Shown here in pieces: positions 10,789-25,354 of a DNA stretch of 64,000 bases. The DNA lies in assembly GCA_022575985.1 (NCBI GenBank), contig JAKSXM010000007.1, positions 57,256,501 through 57,320,500 of the forward strand. The letters are read 5' to 3'. Source of the stretch: Anagrus nilaparvatae. Lineage: Eukaryota; Arthropoda; Insecta; Hymenoptera; Mymaridae. How positions within the stretch are numbered: position 1 is the stretch's first letter; the number at the start of each line of letters is the position of its first letter. Made by a program: the position numbers and the translations under genes. The notes below the pieces were generated by a model, which was not told the DNA's origin, made no database searches, and was given only the letters and a program-made list of their open reading frames with translations.

Positions 10789-12635
10789 ATGGATGACTCA
10801 AAAGAAAGTTTAAGTGAAACCGAAAAGGAAGTAGTCAATAAAAAAGAATCTAAAGATGATTCTAAAGAAAATGATAACGAAGAAACCGAAGAAGTTTCTG
10901 ATGGCAAAAAAATAATTATATTACCAAAGCTAACACCAACTGGAAAAGTTAGTCATGCAAAAACAAGAGTTTACACTCAAAGATATCGCAAAGAATGGGA
11001 AGATATGGATGATTTTAAAGGTTTGAAATTTTTTTTTTTTTAGTCAAGAGTTGGTTAATTTCAATTTTTTAAATTTGTTATTAGGATGGTTGACTTCAGT
11101 TCCACATGAAGCAACAAGAGCATATTGTATTTACTGTGAAAAAAATTTACATGCTCATAGATTGTCTTTGTTAAAGCACATGTGTACTTTAAAACACCAA
11201 AGAGCTGGTGAAAGTCATAAAAAGGTATTTTATACAAAAATTGAAATTTTTATTTTTATTCCAATAAAGTAAATTTTATTTTATTTAATAGAAAGAATTT
11301 CAAGCAGCCTATGAAAGAGGTGAAATAGAAATAGTTAATAGTGAAATAATAGATTGTGATGGTCAAGATATAGAATTTGAAGGAGCTGACATAATAATAG
11401 AACAAGAAGATAGCACAATGGAAGAAATTGCTATGACTGAGGAAGATGAATATGCGGATGATTACAGTGATGGTGAAGACGATAAACTGAAAGTTATGAA
11501 AAGAGAAGTAATTATAATTATTATGGTATTTTTATTCTTAAAAAAATACATTTGTTCATTTTATTTAGAGAAAACCTGAAGACCCCTTAACAAAAGCCAT
11601 GGCTGAAGTTCATGGAGAATTTTCCAATGCAAATGAAGGGCAAATACATTTGCAAATAGTGTCAGAAAATGATAATAACTCAGAAAATAATTATCAGTCA
11701 TATGTTGTTCATGAAAAAGGTGATTCATTACCAGAAGATTCAGATAACCAAATAATTACAGTGCAAGATGAATCAAAAAGAATCAAAAAAAGAAAGCTTG
11801 TAAGCTGATTCTATTATTTTATAAAATATAATTATATTTTTAAAACTTTTATTTTATTTTACTTTATTTTTTACTACAGGATGAACATGAATATAGTTGC
11901 GAAGCAGATCAAGATTCCACTGAAGAATATAATCACAAAACATTGGAAGAATCTGAAGAAACATTAAATTCTCCAAAATTGATTGTACTTAATTCAGCTG
12001 GTAAAACTTTTGCCTTAACCACAAGAAAAATGTTGCCAACTCAATTCTCAGTAAATCCATTTAAATATAATAGTGAAAAAAAGAAATCTTTTACTTCTGT
12101 AAGTATAAATTTTATTTTAAAAACAGAAAGTAGTATGTATGCACATAAATTACCTTTTTTTTTTATGTAGACTGAAACATCTAAACTAGCAAAAGCTATT
12201 TTAATACGTCAGCCTCGCATCAGTACAAAAGTTTATGAAACGAGTAAAGGAATTCCAGTTTGCGGAATGCAAGTTATACTTTATAAACTTCAAGATGGTA
12301 AATGGACTTTCATCCATGAATGGTTAGAGCACTTAATTTAAATAAAAATATTTTACGTTTATAAGTATTTTTAAACAATTTTTTTATTTTATAGCGCTAC
12401 CGATGAAGATGGTCAGTATGATGCATTCGTTTCGCATGCAAAAATAAAAGTCACTACTGGACGCTACAAACTTCATTACGACATTCAAAAATATTATGCA
12501 TTTAGAAAAATAACAAGCGCCTATCCATTTATTGAAATTGTATTTGATATAAAAAATCCTGGCGGAACATATCATTTACCATTGTTTGTCACAGCTCAAA
12601 GTTATTCTACTTATAGGGATCAAGAAAAACTTTAA
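10789..12635 (+). CDS. Zinc finger-transthyretin-like fusion protein (degenerate HIU hydrolase domain)
   Basis: Seven exons join in phase: 10789-11020, 11085-11224, 11292-11507, 11569-11799, 11880-12098, 12171-12322 and 12395-12635, giving 476 residues. After an acidic N-terminus comes YTQRYRKEWEDMDDFKGW and a C2H2/BED-like finger (Cys 92, Cys 95, His 109, His 115), a layout common in proteins derived from transposase DNA-binding domains. Then comes about 230 residues of acidic linker, with a basic patch KRIKKRK. Residues about 362-476 form a transthyretin/5-hydroxyisourate hydrolase fold (ISTKVYETSKG to TYHLPLFVTAQSYSTYRDQ). Of the catalytic positions, His is Lys 366, Arg is Gln 404 and the YRGS tail is YRDQ plus three residues; only His 457 remains. 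So it is probably not a hydrolase. A nuclear, DNA-binding role is inferred. An intact paralogue lies 0.7 kb downstream. Confidence 0.88.
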
Positions 12636-13368
12636 AAATTAAATAAAGATATTAAACATTTTTAGAGATTTTTTAAATTGCGACGTATTTTTTAAAATTT
12701 AAATATAAGAATTATTTATGTTTTTTGTACTAGTATATAATTTTTGAATGTTTTCATCTAGATCTTTTTGAATATTTTTTCCTAGTTATTTTTTTTGATA
12801 AGCTATTTTTATATTGATTACTTTAAAATTTGTTTGCTGTAAAATACATTAAAAATATGTATTATTAACTTTGTTATAAACTATAATATCAGTTTGTTTA
12901 AAAAACACAAATTATTTAACTACAAAAAATTTTTTGTATAAATAATTTATTATTATTATTATTATTATTAATATTGTATTAATAACTAAGAAAATTTGTA
13001 AATAGTGTAAATAATTTAATAAAATATTGTATTTTAATATTAAAAATCTCTTGTTTTTCAAATTTTGAAAACTTTTGTTTAAATACAAAACTTATTTTAA
13101 TATTGTGCAAATTATACCTATCGTATGTAGAGTACCGTGATGTGCAGAGAGAGCAAGATTCTGAAAAAGTAGGGAGTACTTTTAGTGAAAGAGAATAACA
13201 GTATAAATGTCAACGTTCCTGATATGGTAAGTAGAATATGTTTGGTTTCTGATAAGAGTATCACGCAATAAAATTCTAAATATTTTTTAATAAGAAAATG
13301 ATTTATTAAAAAATATTAAATCAGTTATTTTTGTTTCGTTTCTTGTAATAATTTTATAAATTAAAATA
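12636..13368. other. Intergenic region between the transthyretin-family paralogues
   Basis: AT-rich sequence with an ATT microsatellite near 12948-12970. A donor-like GGTAAGTAG near 13227 could end a leader exon of the HIU hydrolase gene. No further gene is seen. Confidence 0.4.
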
Positions 13369-13790
13369 ATGAGTGTTTCAAATTATAAAATTTCAACTCA
13401 CGTTTTGGATACAAGTAAAGGTCGACCGGCAGCAAATCTGTTTGTTACACTTTACAGATTGAGGAGTGACAATTGGGAAATTATTTCAACCGAGTAAATA
13501 ATTTAAAATATTTTAATTAACTATAATTTTTTTAATGAATAAAAAATAATAATTTTAGAAAAACTTCATCAAATGGAAGAGCTCAAGGTTTTTCATCAAA
13601 AGAAATTTTACAATTTACACCAAATATTTATAAATTAAAATATCAGGTCAGAGATTATTTTCAATCAGAAAATGTTAAATCAATGTTTCCATTTATTGAA
13701 GTTACATTTGAAGTTGAAAATGTAGAAGAACATTATCACATTCCACTCTTGTTAACTCCTTACAGTTTCACGACTTATCGTGGATCGTAA
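13369..13790 (+). CDS. 5-hydroxyisourate hydrolase (transthyretin-like)
   Basis: The enzyme hydrolyses 5-hydroxyisourate, the product of urate oxidase, to OHCU in purine breakdown; it often acts in peroxisomes. Two exons, 13369-13493 and 13559-13790, encode 118 residues, the full family length. All catalytic features are present: ISTHVLDTSKGRP with His 11, SSNGR with Arg 49, HYHIPLLLTPYSFTTYRGS with His 102, and the C-terminal tetrapeptide YRGS at 115-118. The C-terminus is not a classical SKL-type peroxisomal signal. The intron splits the domain in phase 2 exactly where the fusion gene upstream is split, which argues for tandem duplication. Confidence 0.95.
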
Positions 13791-15010
13791 GAATTTTTTT
13801 TTCTATATTATTTTTTTAATATAAAATTATTTCTGTAAATTATATACTACATACTTAATTGCTTTAATAAAAATTTAAAAACAATAAAATTTTTTTAAAT
13901 ACCCATAATTAAAATTTTTTATGCATATTGTTTTTTTAACATAAAATTTGCAAAAATTCTTTTATAGATAAAGCGCGATGTTTTCTGTGGGCGCGAAATT
14001 TCAATCTCGAAGCATGCAGTTATGATACCTATCTCATACAAACCCGATTTTTCTTTTTTCAGTTTTATTTTATTTTATAACTGCAAAATAAAAGAAGACT
14101 GACAAATTACAGTAACATTTTGGGAAAAATATAGAAAAAAATTTTCTGCTTCATCTTGATTTTTTTTATCGAAATTCAATACAATACATTTTACCTATAT
14201 TTTCGAACTTTTATATAAATTTTTCTTCATAAATGCGGGCATTTAAAATTTATAGTATTTTTTAGCAATAGCGTATGAATTGTTGAATGTGCAAGGGCTT
14301 TATGGCAAATTTATATTTATCAACGCAAAATTTTTTTGGAGTTTTTACCATTTATCAGTATTTGGTTTTTACCAATTCCTCAAAATAAAAAAAAAAACCT
14401 TTAAATTCAAAAATAAAATAAAATCCCAATTCGCTATATTAAAGAAAAAATTGACTTAAAAAAAATATTTTATTGAAAATCAGTTTTCTTTTTAAAGTGT
14501 CCATTTTTTTGCTGGTTACTGCCAAATTTTTATAAAACGTACGTTTTGGTAATTATTAATTGTTTGATATTATATACTTAAGAATAAAAAAAAAATTTAA
14601 TTTCTTTTTTGAAAGTAAGTCGATTTACGACGAAATTGAAAAATACAAATCTAAATTTTATCAACAAAAAGCAATCAATTTTAAAATATAGATTTATTTT
14701 AATTATTTAAAAAAACAGAAATTTTTTTTATTTATGTGTTCATTTTTTTTCAGTTCGAATTTGTCCGAAAATCTGCCTGCAAGTAAATATTAAAATAATA
14801 ACAAAACAGCACTTTAAATACCATCACAATCTGGCTTTTTTCGTAATTTTAATTCGCAAAATTAAAAGTAAATAATGTAATGTAATGTTCAAAAATCATG
14901 TAAAAATTATGTGTTTCTAAAGTACTTACATAAAAATTAAAATTCTAAATAAAAAATTTTTATTTTATATTATATTTAGTATAAAAAAATACACTTTGAT
15001 ATATAATAAA
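13791..15010. other. AT-rich intergenic region
   Basis: No gene or clear repeat is visible. It separates the HIU hydrolase from the convergent cuticular protein gene. Confidence 0.5.
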
Positions 15011-15735
15011 TTAAAATTTAAATTTCTTTGCTGGTGGTAAATACATTTTATCGCTTGGCATTGCTGGTGAACTTCCTTGATCTTTACCTGGAGGTAAATA
15101 AGTTTTATCACCCATGCCACCACCACCACCTCCGCCACCACCGCCTCCAGATCCAGAAGACGGTTTATTTGAACCAGCACCTCCACTTCCTCCTCCTCCT
15201 CCACCACCTGCTGCAGCACCAATTGTGAAACTTGCTTTATTCCCATTTTCGTCAGCCATGTACCTAATAATTTTTTCTTTTTATATTTACCATAATTTTA
15301 TTGCAAAAAATGAAACTTACTTAAAAGAAACAGGTAATCCTTCAGGACTTTGATAAGAATAGCTTCCTTCAACAACTTGTACAGTTTCACCATCTACTTC
15401 TTTGAACGAAACAGTTTGTTCTCTTTGTACACCATCTTCAGATGGTCCAGCAGCCGGTGGTGATGCTGCTGGTGCTGACTTGGATGGTTCGAGTTTACCT
15501 ACATTTGCTGGTGTTAATTGTCTTAATTTCGGTGCTATCAATATTCTGTTATCATTTGAACTTCGATAATAAAATGGTACTTTTTGATTAAATGATAATT
15601 GGGCTGATTTTATTTCACTTATTAAAACTGTAAACTTGAAAAAAAAATTTTTTTAGGATTATTAAATAATTTTCACTTTTTTACACACGTACCTACCACA
15701 AAAGTATAAAAAATTTTTTTATTCATACAAGCCAT
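15011..15735 (-). CDS. Cuticular protein with RR-1 chitin-binding domain (CPR family)
   Basis: This is a structural protein secreted into the cuticle, where the Rebers-Riddiford domain binds chitin. Three exons, 15697-15735, 15321-15634 and 15011-15263, encode 201 residues. The first exon starts a signal peptide (MACMNKKIFYTFV then FTVLISEIKSA), with cleavage likely after KSA. The RR-1 core has GSYSYQSPEG followed by YMADENGNKAS across the second intron. The C-terminal exon is unusual: two glycine tracts separated by SNKPSSGSG and then two YLPP motifs (KTYLPPGK and KMYLPPAKK), a motif found in some other cuticular proteins. The second-exon acceptor ending at 15635 was chosen because it keeps phase and follows a pyrimidine tract. 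Confidence 0.9.
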
Positions 15736-16875
15736 TACGTTTACCACCTATTGATTCTGAGAGTTTGAAAAATGTAAGTGAAAAAAAAATTGTTTAATAA
15801 GACTTTATATAGCAGAAACTCTTCAGTAAAGTTCAAAAGGATTTTACCGAGAGGAGTGCTAAATTTTTTTTATTTTAACATAAAAGGTTAAAATATATTA
15901 TTTTATTCGATAATAATCAAAGTATTATACTGGATAATGAACAGTATTCGATCACTAATCGATTTTTGTGCTCTAAGTTGTAAGATTAAATTTTCAAATG
16001 ATACCAATGGGTCCTAAATTTGTTTTAAATAGCGTAGTTTAAACTAAAAATAAAGTAATTTTTAGGGCATTAACAAAATAATGCCAATTTTCAGAAAATA
16101 AAATTTACATTTTGAGATTTCTAAATCAAAATTTTTTGAGAATTTACCCATTTATATAGGGGAGCAAATTTAGCTTCAGGGTCTATGAGAAGAATTCAAA
16201 AATGAACTAAAAGATTTGAAAATTTCGAAATAAATAATATTTTTTGTGATTGCTGCTATTGAATAAAAAATTTATCAATAGGTAATTCTATTATTTTAAA
16301 TCATAGAAAAAAACCTGTAATTTTCAATTTTAAGTCCGCAAAATTAACAACAAATTCTAATCTGATCCAATACTGTAAATGGTAAGGTATAAAAAAAATA
16401 AATTTTTTAATTCTTAATTGAAATTATTATAAAATATATTATATAAACACAAAAATTCCATTTAATCAAATAATGTAAGTATATTGCAATAATAATAATA
16501 ATAATAATTCTTAGTGATTTACATTTTAAAGATTTTTATCGCGCATAGAAAAGTTAGATACAGGTGCATATTATATTGTTATTTCTCTCACCTGTTGTCA
16601 CACATTCTTCTTTGTTTTAGAATTTACCTTACATTTTTTTATTTATTTATTAAATAATTTATTTAAATTTATTGCTTTTTGATGTAATATATGTGCCATT
16701 GACAATTTACTGTGTATATATCTTTAATGTACATTTGCCATTGACAAAAATAAATGTACCTATATATAAATAAAGGATGCTTTGGGTAATAAGTATACAC
16801 TGTAAAAATGTGCCGGTTGGTTTTAAATAGGTATATAGAAAAACCTTATAGGTTTAAACATCTTACCTAACTTAC

Positions 16876-17825
16876 AAGGGGAGTTCAATACATTTGGAAC
16901 ACCAAATTACACCAAATGGTTAAGGATGAGTTTATTATGTTGAAAAAACATGTTGACTACCCTCCGCTCATTCCAATGGAACTTCTGGTCCTAGAAACGC
17001 AGGTCCCAATTATATGGAATAGGGTTTTTTGGTAATTTTCAATGAAACGCTAAAACCTCCAAAGTTAACCAAAACTCTTCTGGTTGGTCTCATTTTTTTT
17101 GGTGTAAGTATTACCTTTCAAACGCCGTAAATTTAATATTTTTGCTAAAAATGACCAATTTTTAAATTGTTGCCAAATTTGTAATTTTTGACGAAAATGG
17201 GTTTTATAAGTCTCAAAATATTTCCACAAGCTTCAAATTTTCAAAAATTTTTTACTCTACCTTTTTCATTTATTTGTTAATCAGATATGATAATTTGAAG
17301 TCGGAGCCCCAATTTTATGATTTTTTGAAAAAGCTCATTTTTAATGTTTATTTTGAAGAGCTATTTCTTAAAAACGACTCAAGGAAATGAGACGAGTAAA
17401 TATTTTTTGGAATCTTGAAGCTTGTAGGAATTTTTCAAGACTTATAAAACCCATTTTCGTCAAAAATTACAAATTTGGCAACAATTTAAAAATTGGTCAT
17501 TTTTAACAAAAATGACCATTCGGTTAATTGGCTATAGTGATGAGAGAATTAATGATAAAAAATTGCGGTTTACGGCGTTTGAAAGGTGATACTTACACCA
17601 AAAAAAATGAGACCAACCATAAGAGTTTTGGTTAACTTGTGAGGTTTAAATGTTTCATTGGAAATTACCAAAAAAGCCTATTTTATAACATTGAACCCTG
17701 CGTTTCTGGGCCCAGAAGGCCCATTGGAATGAATGGAGGGTAGTTGGCATGTTTTTTCAACATAATAAACTAATCCATAACCATTTGGTGTAATTTGGTG
17801 TTCCAAATGTATTGAACTCCCCTTA
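16876..17825. mobile_element. Palindromic MITE of about 950 bases
   Basis: The left end AAGGGGAGTTCAATACATTT pairs with AAATGTATTGAACTCCCCTT ending at 17824. Pairing continues through GTTGAAAAAACATG, CCATTGGAAT, GGTTGGTCTCATTTTTTTT and TTTATAAGTCT towards a centre near 17350. A unique insert with GGCTATAGTGATGAGAG lies in the right arm near 17525. There is no coding capacity and no clear target-site duplication. Confidence 0.8.
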
Positions 17826-18502
17826 TTGTTAGTTGAAGTCATCGAATCTTTTTATACATTGGAACAAAAAAGCATTTTGAGCAATAAGAAATTTTAATTT
17901 TTGAATCGTTTGAAAAATCAAGTAAGGAAATTTTACAGTTTCTATATATAATTCTAATATAATGATACTAATTAATTTTGAATTTACTTACTTTATAAAT
18001 CTTTTTAACCGTATATTGAAAAATCACGATCTTATTTATTAGATTTCTTAGATTTTATCATAGTTATATTAATTATTTTTCTTTTTATTTAAAAATTTTT
18101 TTAAATTCTATATATTTAAAAAAATAAATTTGAACCTAGCTATTATTCCCATGGCAAATATTACATAACATAAACTGAATAGTAGTGTAATGTAATCTTA
18201 AAACTTTAACGTTCCTTATTGAAATCCTAAAGAAATTTGAATAGAAGTATGTTTATTATTTACTTATTGTTTATTAAAGTTACTTAAACCATTAAGGACC
18301 ACTCGTACATAACTGGACTATTGATTACCAACTGTTACAAAACCTTTTTTTTTATTTTACCAGGTTTTCTAGGGGTAAAATGATTGCTTCTCCTATATAT
18401 TTAACAATAGTTTTTACGTAAAGCCCCTTCAAAAAGGATAAAAATGAATTTTTGCCTATTTTTAAATTTGTTCTGGACTTTTAGCTATAAAATCTTTATA
18501 TA

Positions 18503-18929
18503 CACTGTAAAAAGTAACTTTCTTATATTAACAAAAAAATTAGAACATTTTCGAAAAATTAGTAAATTTTCGAAAAAATTTGTAAATATTCGTTAAAAAA
18601 TCTTAAATTTACTAAATTTAGTATATTAACAAAAAATTTGAGTATCCTCGAATTATTTTTATGATTTCGCAAAAAAATTGATAATTTACAATTTTTTTTC
18701 GAAAAATTACAAAAAATAGTTGCAAATTTACGAAAAATAGTTGTGAATTTACAACTTTTTTCGTAAAATCACAAAAAAAAATCGAGAATTCTCGAATTTT
18801 TTGATAATACACTAAATTTAGTAAATTTACGATTTTTATCGAATATTTACAAAATTTTTTGAAAATTTACTAATTTTTCGAAAAAATTCTATTTTTTTTG
18901 TAAATCTAGGAAAGTTACTTTTTACAGTG
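18503..18929. mobile_element. Palindromic MITE of about 430 bases
   Basis: CACTGTAAAAAGTAACTTTC at 18503 is matched by its perfect reverse complement ending at 18929. The inside is full of short TTTTTCGAAAA/TTACAAATT motifs arranged symmetrically. The left flank is TA, as for Tc1/mariner-type targets, but the right flank is CA, so the superfamily is uncertain. Confidence 0.75.
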
Positions 18930-20481
18930 CAGTGTAATGTGCGTGTGGACTAACATATTTAGTTTTTGAATTCATATATGAATTAAAAGGTATACCTTTA
19001 GGGGGTGATCATCCGTATGCATAAATGGTAAAAATTTTTTAATTTTGTATCTTTTTTACCCCTTGATATAGTGGTAATCACTCCCTAAAGGGTTAGAATT
19101 TAAAAATTATGTCTAGCTATGTACGATTGGTCGTTAATGGGTTAATATTTAAAATAGTATTTCAAATCCGTAAATAGGTTTTTTACCCACAATATTTATT
19201 ATTAATTTAGGTATTATAAACGTTTTTGTGTCTAAAAACGAATGAAATTTAATCCTACGCCAGTTTAAAGTCATTAATTTCTTAACTGTGTCGAAAACCA
19301 TCCCCTCGAATCTATTTCACGTTTCTCCTTAATTAAGGCAACCAAGAAAACAAAAATTAAATTTAAAATTCGCATTTCCGAGGAAAAAAAAGTTGATACC
19401 AGATCTGGTTGATACCTATAAGAGTACATGAGTGGTTTCATTAAAATTGGGCCTATATTTGATAAGGCGGGTCTATTAAATTGTAAATTTTTATTTAAAA
19501 AAATTCTTTATCTATAGACTTTTAAAATCAGATATTTTAATTTTCCTTCATGTTTTTTGAAATTATTTTCATTTTTTTTTTAAACTTATTTAACAATAAA
19601 AATTATTTCTTAAATTTAAATCAATTTGTAATTGGCCTTCAAAGATCTCTAATAATTATACAGGGCCAGATCTGGGCCAGATCAGCCCATACTTCAGATT
19701 CTATTCGGGTAAGTACTATCTAAAAAAATTGAAATTTTTTATTTCTCATGAAATGGATCATAAATTTTTCATCTATTTTTATTATAAAATAAACTTTTGT
19801 AGTAAAATTTAAATTGTAATTATGTAGCATGCACAAATTTTAAAATCAATGTTAAAAAAATATTTAATAGGAATTAAATTTATTAGTATAAAAATTGTTG
19901 AGAATTTACATAAATGTAAATACAGAAAACTGAACATTTTTAAGACAAAAGATAATTTTTTAATTATTAAATAGGAAACATACTTAATTCAATCATAAAA
20001 ATCGTTATGATTTTCATATTTTTTTTTTTTTAATTTAAATTACCTATTTTAGAAAAAAAATTGATCATATAGTTTGTAATTTTTTAATTATTAGATTTTT
20101 ATAGATATTATAAATTTATAATAATAGATTTCATTTACTTTTTAATTTATAAATTTCATTAGATATGTAATTAAATTTATCTAAAATACTGTTAAATTAA
20201 AGTTTATTTTTGTTATAATTAAAATAAAATATGTTTTTATTGTAGAAAATCCTTAATCGAGTTTCAGTTTTTATAACAACATTTATTTAAGTACTTAATT
20301 TATAGAAATAATACTTACACGTAACAAATTAAACTTAAAATATCATAGTTTTTGATAAATGAAAAAGGAAAATTAAATACTTATAATTAATATTTAGCTA
20401 AATCATTCTAATTTACATGTTTATCCAAATTCATATAATATTATTTAAGTGAAATATTTGAAATAATAATTGATTAATTAA

Positions 20482-21549
20482 TTATAAAGTGCTTTTAGAA
20501 TCTAAAATTTTTTGTACATCTTTTAAGGATTCTTTTAACAATAAACTTGTAATTTCTTCTTTAAATTTATTAGTAACATTTAAAAATGAACTATTTTCAA
20601 CTAAATCTGGCTTAAATTTTTTTTCTTTGTAATTATCTATAGAATTTTCATTATTTTGATAAGCTCTTAATTGCGGTTTTACATCTTGAAAAGTTATTTC
20701 ATCAGTTATTGAGATATTATCTAAATTAATTTTTACATCAGAATTTTTTTTTTTTAATTCTGTTAATTTATCATCAATTCTTTCAATGTGAACATATGAA
20801 TTTTTAATATTTTCATAAATGATACTTAAATCATTTTCTTTTTCATACTTAAATGTTGGTAAATTTTTTAAATTATGAGTTTCAAGATGAGCAATTATTA
20901 ATTTTTTTCCATTGAATACTTTAGTACAGTGTTTGCATTGATACAATTTATTATAGTCATTAGATGGTTCACTTACTTTTTGAGTTTTTTCAGAAAATTC
21001 TTGTTTGATTACTTGATCATCTGCAGGTTTTTTTTTATTATTGCAAGAAATTTGGTGTTTATTCAATTCCAACTTATTCTTAAATGATTCAGCGCAATTG
21101 TTACATTTAAAAGCTTTTTCACCTGTATGATTTTTAAGATGAATTTTTAAGCTCCCTTTTGTTCTCAGTTCCTTGTTACAAATATTACATAAGTTTTTAT
21201 CAGGTTTCATTTTAATTCTTAACGATTCATTTCTTTCTTTCGACTCTTCTTTTTTAGTAACATTATCCTGTTGTTCTGAATTTGAGCGTAACTTGTATAG
21301 CATAGACTTTTCATTTTTTTTAGCATTGGTCGTATCTTTTATTTTAGTAGCACTGTCAACTAGATTTCTTTTTTTAATCATCTCATGTTTCCAGTAAACA
21401 TGATTCGTTAAATGATTAGGTTGTTTGAATGCTTTTAAGCATATTTTACATTCATAATAAGCTTTATCATTTTTTTCTTGGATCTTATTATTATCTTCAT
21501 CTTGACCATCGACTGATTTTTTACACTCATTAGAATGCCTTGCTCCCAT
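20482..21549 (-). CDS. C2H2 zinc finger protein
   Basis: A single-exon frame of 355 residues, with no recognised orthologue. Finger 1 is at about 34-55 (CKICLKAF). Fingers 2 and 3 (from Cys 121 and from Cys 149) are joined by the standard HTGEKAFKC linker, and finger 3 ends His-Cys rather than His-His. Finger 4 starts at Cys 205 (CKHCTKVF). The rest is Lys/Asn/Glu-rich, with no other domain. The C-terminal 130 residues contain no fingers. It is probably a nuclear DNA- or RNA-binding protein. The start chosen, MGARHSN, is the first ATG of this frame. It lies divergent from SRP54, about 650 bases away. Confidence 0.82.
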   Translation of the reverse strand: MGARHSNECKKSVDGQDEDNNKIQEKNDKAYYECKICLKAFKQPNHLTNHVYWKHEMIKKRNLVDSATKIKDTTNAKKNEKSMLYKLRSNSEQQDNVTKKEESKERNESLRIKMKPDKNLCNICNKELRTKGSLKIHLKNHTGEKAFKCNNCAESFKNKLELNKHQISCNNKKKPADDQVIKQEFSEKTQKVSEPSNDYNKLYQCKHCTKVFNGKKLIIAHLETHNLKNLPTFKYEKENDLSIIYENIKNSYVHIERIDDKLTELKKKNSDVKINLDNISITDEITFQDVKPQLRAYQNNENSIDNYKEKKFKPDLVENSSFLNVTNKFKEEITSLLLKESLKDVQKILDSKSTL

Positions 21550-24291
<2,742 letters not shown>

Positions 24292-24691
24292 GATTGTGAG
24301 AAATAAGTTTAAAATTTTATTAAATTTTTACATAAAAAATAATAAAAAACATATTCCAGAAAATGAATTTTTTATATTTTATAATGAATTTAAATTTTGA
24401 ATTTTATTTTATTATGTTATAATTAAACTGTTTTTTTATTTAAGAATATTTTCCTCTAAAAAATATTTAAATTATAGAAAATAAATAAATATATTCAATG
24501 AATGCATGAATGCGAGTGAGGTGTGAATTTTCAATACATTTTTTTGTTAAATGTGGTGTGTATAATATGCAAATATTAAATTTGTAAATATATACTTGTA
24601 AAGTACTAAAAAAACGCCTTTTTATTTGAGACCTTATTTAATACAAGAAACTAAATTTTTTTTTCAATTTCTAAATCTAAGATTTCTTTGT
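24292..24691. other. Convergent 3' flanks of SRP54 and the basic protein gene
   Basis: AT-rich sequence with several AATAAA-like signals, shared by the ends of the two genes. No other feature is seen. Confidence 0.5.
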
Positions 24692-25095
24692 CTACGTTGA
24701 ATTTTTCTTTGTCTTTGATTTACTTAACGAGTTTTTACCATCCATAGCTTTATCTCTTAATTCTTGTTCAACTGCTTGATTTATAGATTTTGACATTTTC
24801 TTTTTAAATTTTTCCATGTGACTTTGCTTTAAGCTTTTTGATATTATTGGAACATCTATAAGAAAAATGAATTTAGTTTGGTTTCAGATAAAATTTTTAA
24901 TGTGTTATGGGCTAAAATACTTTTAAAATATATTTTTCACAACAAAAAAATAAATAACAACTCTACAGCTGTTATCTAAAAACATTTGTGAAACTTACTC
25001 TTTCTTTGTGATTTAATTGCTTTGCTTTTATTATTCTTCTTTTTTAATTTAGCCATTTTGTCTGCATTTTTCACTTTCATTTTTCCTTGAGCCAT
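24692..25095 (-). CDS. Small lysine-rich protein, C19orf53/UPF0390 type
   Basis: Two exons, 24999-25095 and 24692-24855, encode 86 residues. The protein starts MAQGKMKVK, the usual opening of the UPF0390 family (human C19orf53, Leydig cell tumour 10 kDa protein homologue). It is very rich in Lys, with a predicted helix ISKSLKQSHMEKFKKKMSKS followed by INQAVEQEL, also typical of the family. Function is not established; the basic composition suggests a nuclear or nucleolar RNA-binding role. A CACGTG E-box lies about 85 bases upstream of the start (25180-25185). Confidence 0.72.
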
Positions 25096-25354
25096 ATTTT
25101 AAAAAATTTTTATTTCAATAGTTACTGATTAATTAATTATATATACAGAATAATTAAAAGGATTATAAGAATAAGAAGGCACGTGTTGTTGTTGTTTTTT
25201 GAGAAGACACTTTTCAAGATTAGGTTAGGAAACTTCTTCTTCTTCTTCTTGTCTTTTACTGGCTCTGACTCGCGTAGGTTAGGAAACTATGCCAACCAAT
25301 CCAAATCACTGCAGTAACGTAAGCCTCATTTTTTTTTTATTTTCAAAATAACTG

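Larger units (their letters stand above)
15736..20481. other. Long gene-free region with palindromic elements
   Basis: No coding gene is visible in about 4.7 kb. It contains two inverted-repeat elements, listed separately, an AAT microsatellite near 16489-16508, and a short direct repeat of GGGCCAGATCTGGGCCAGATC near 19660. The remainder is AT-rich. Confidence 0.6.

Noticed and set aside
15028..15353. Plus-strand frames rich in proline, histidine and leucine over the cuticular gene
   Set aside because: They are the reverse reading of the glycine tracts of a well-supported minus-strand exon.
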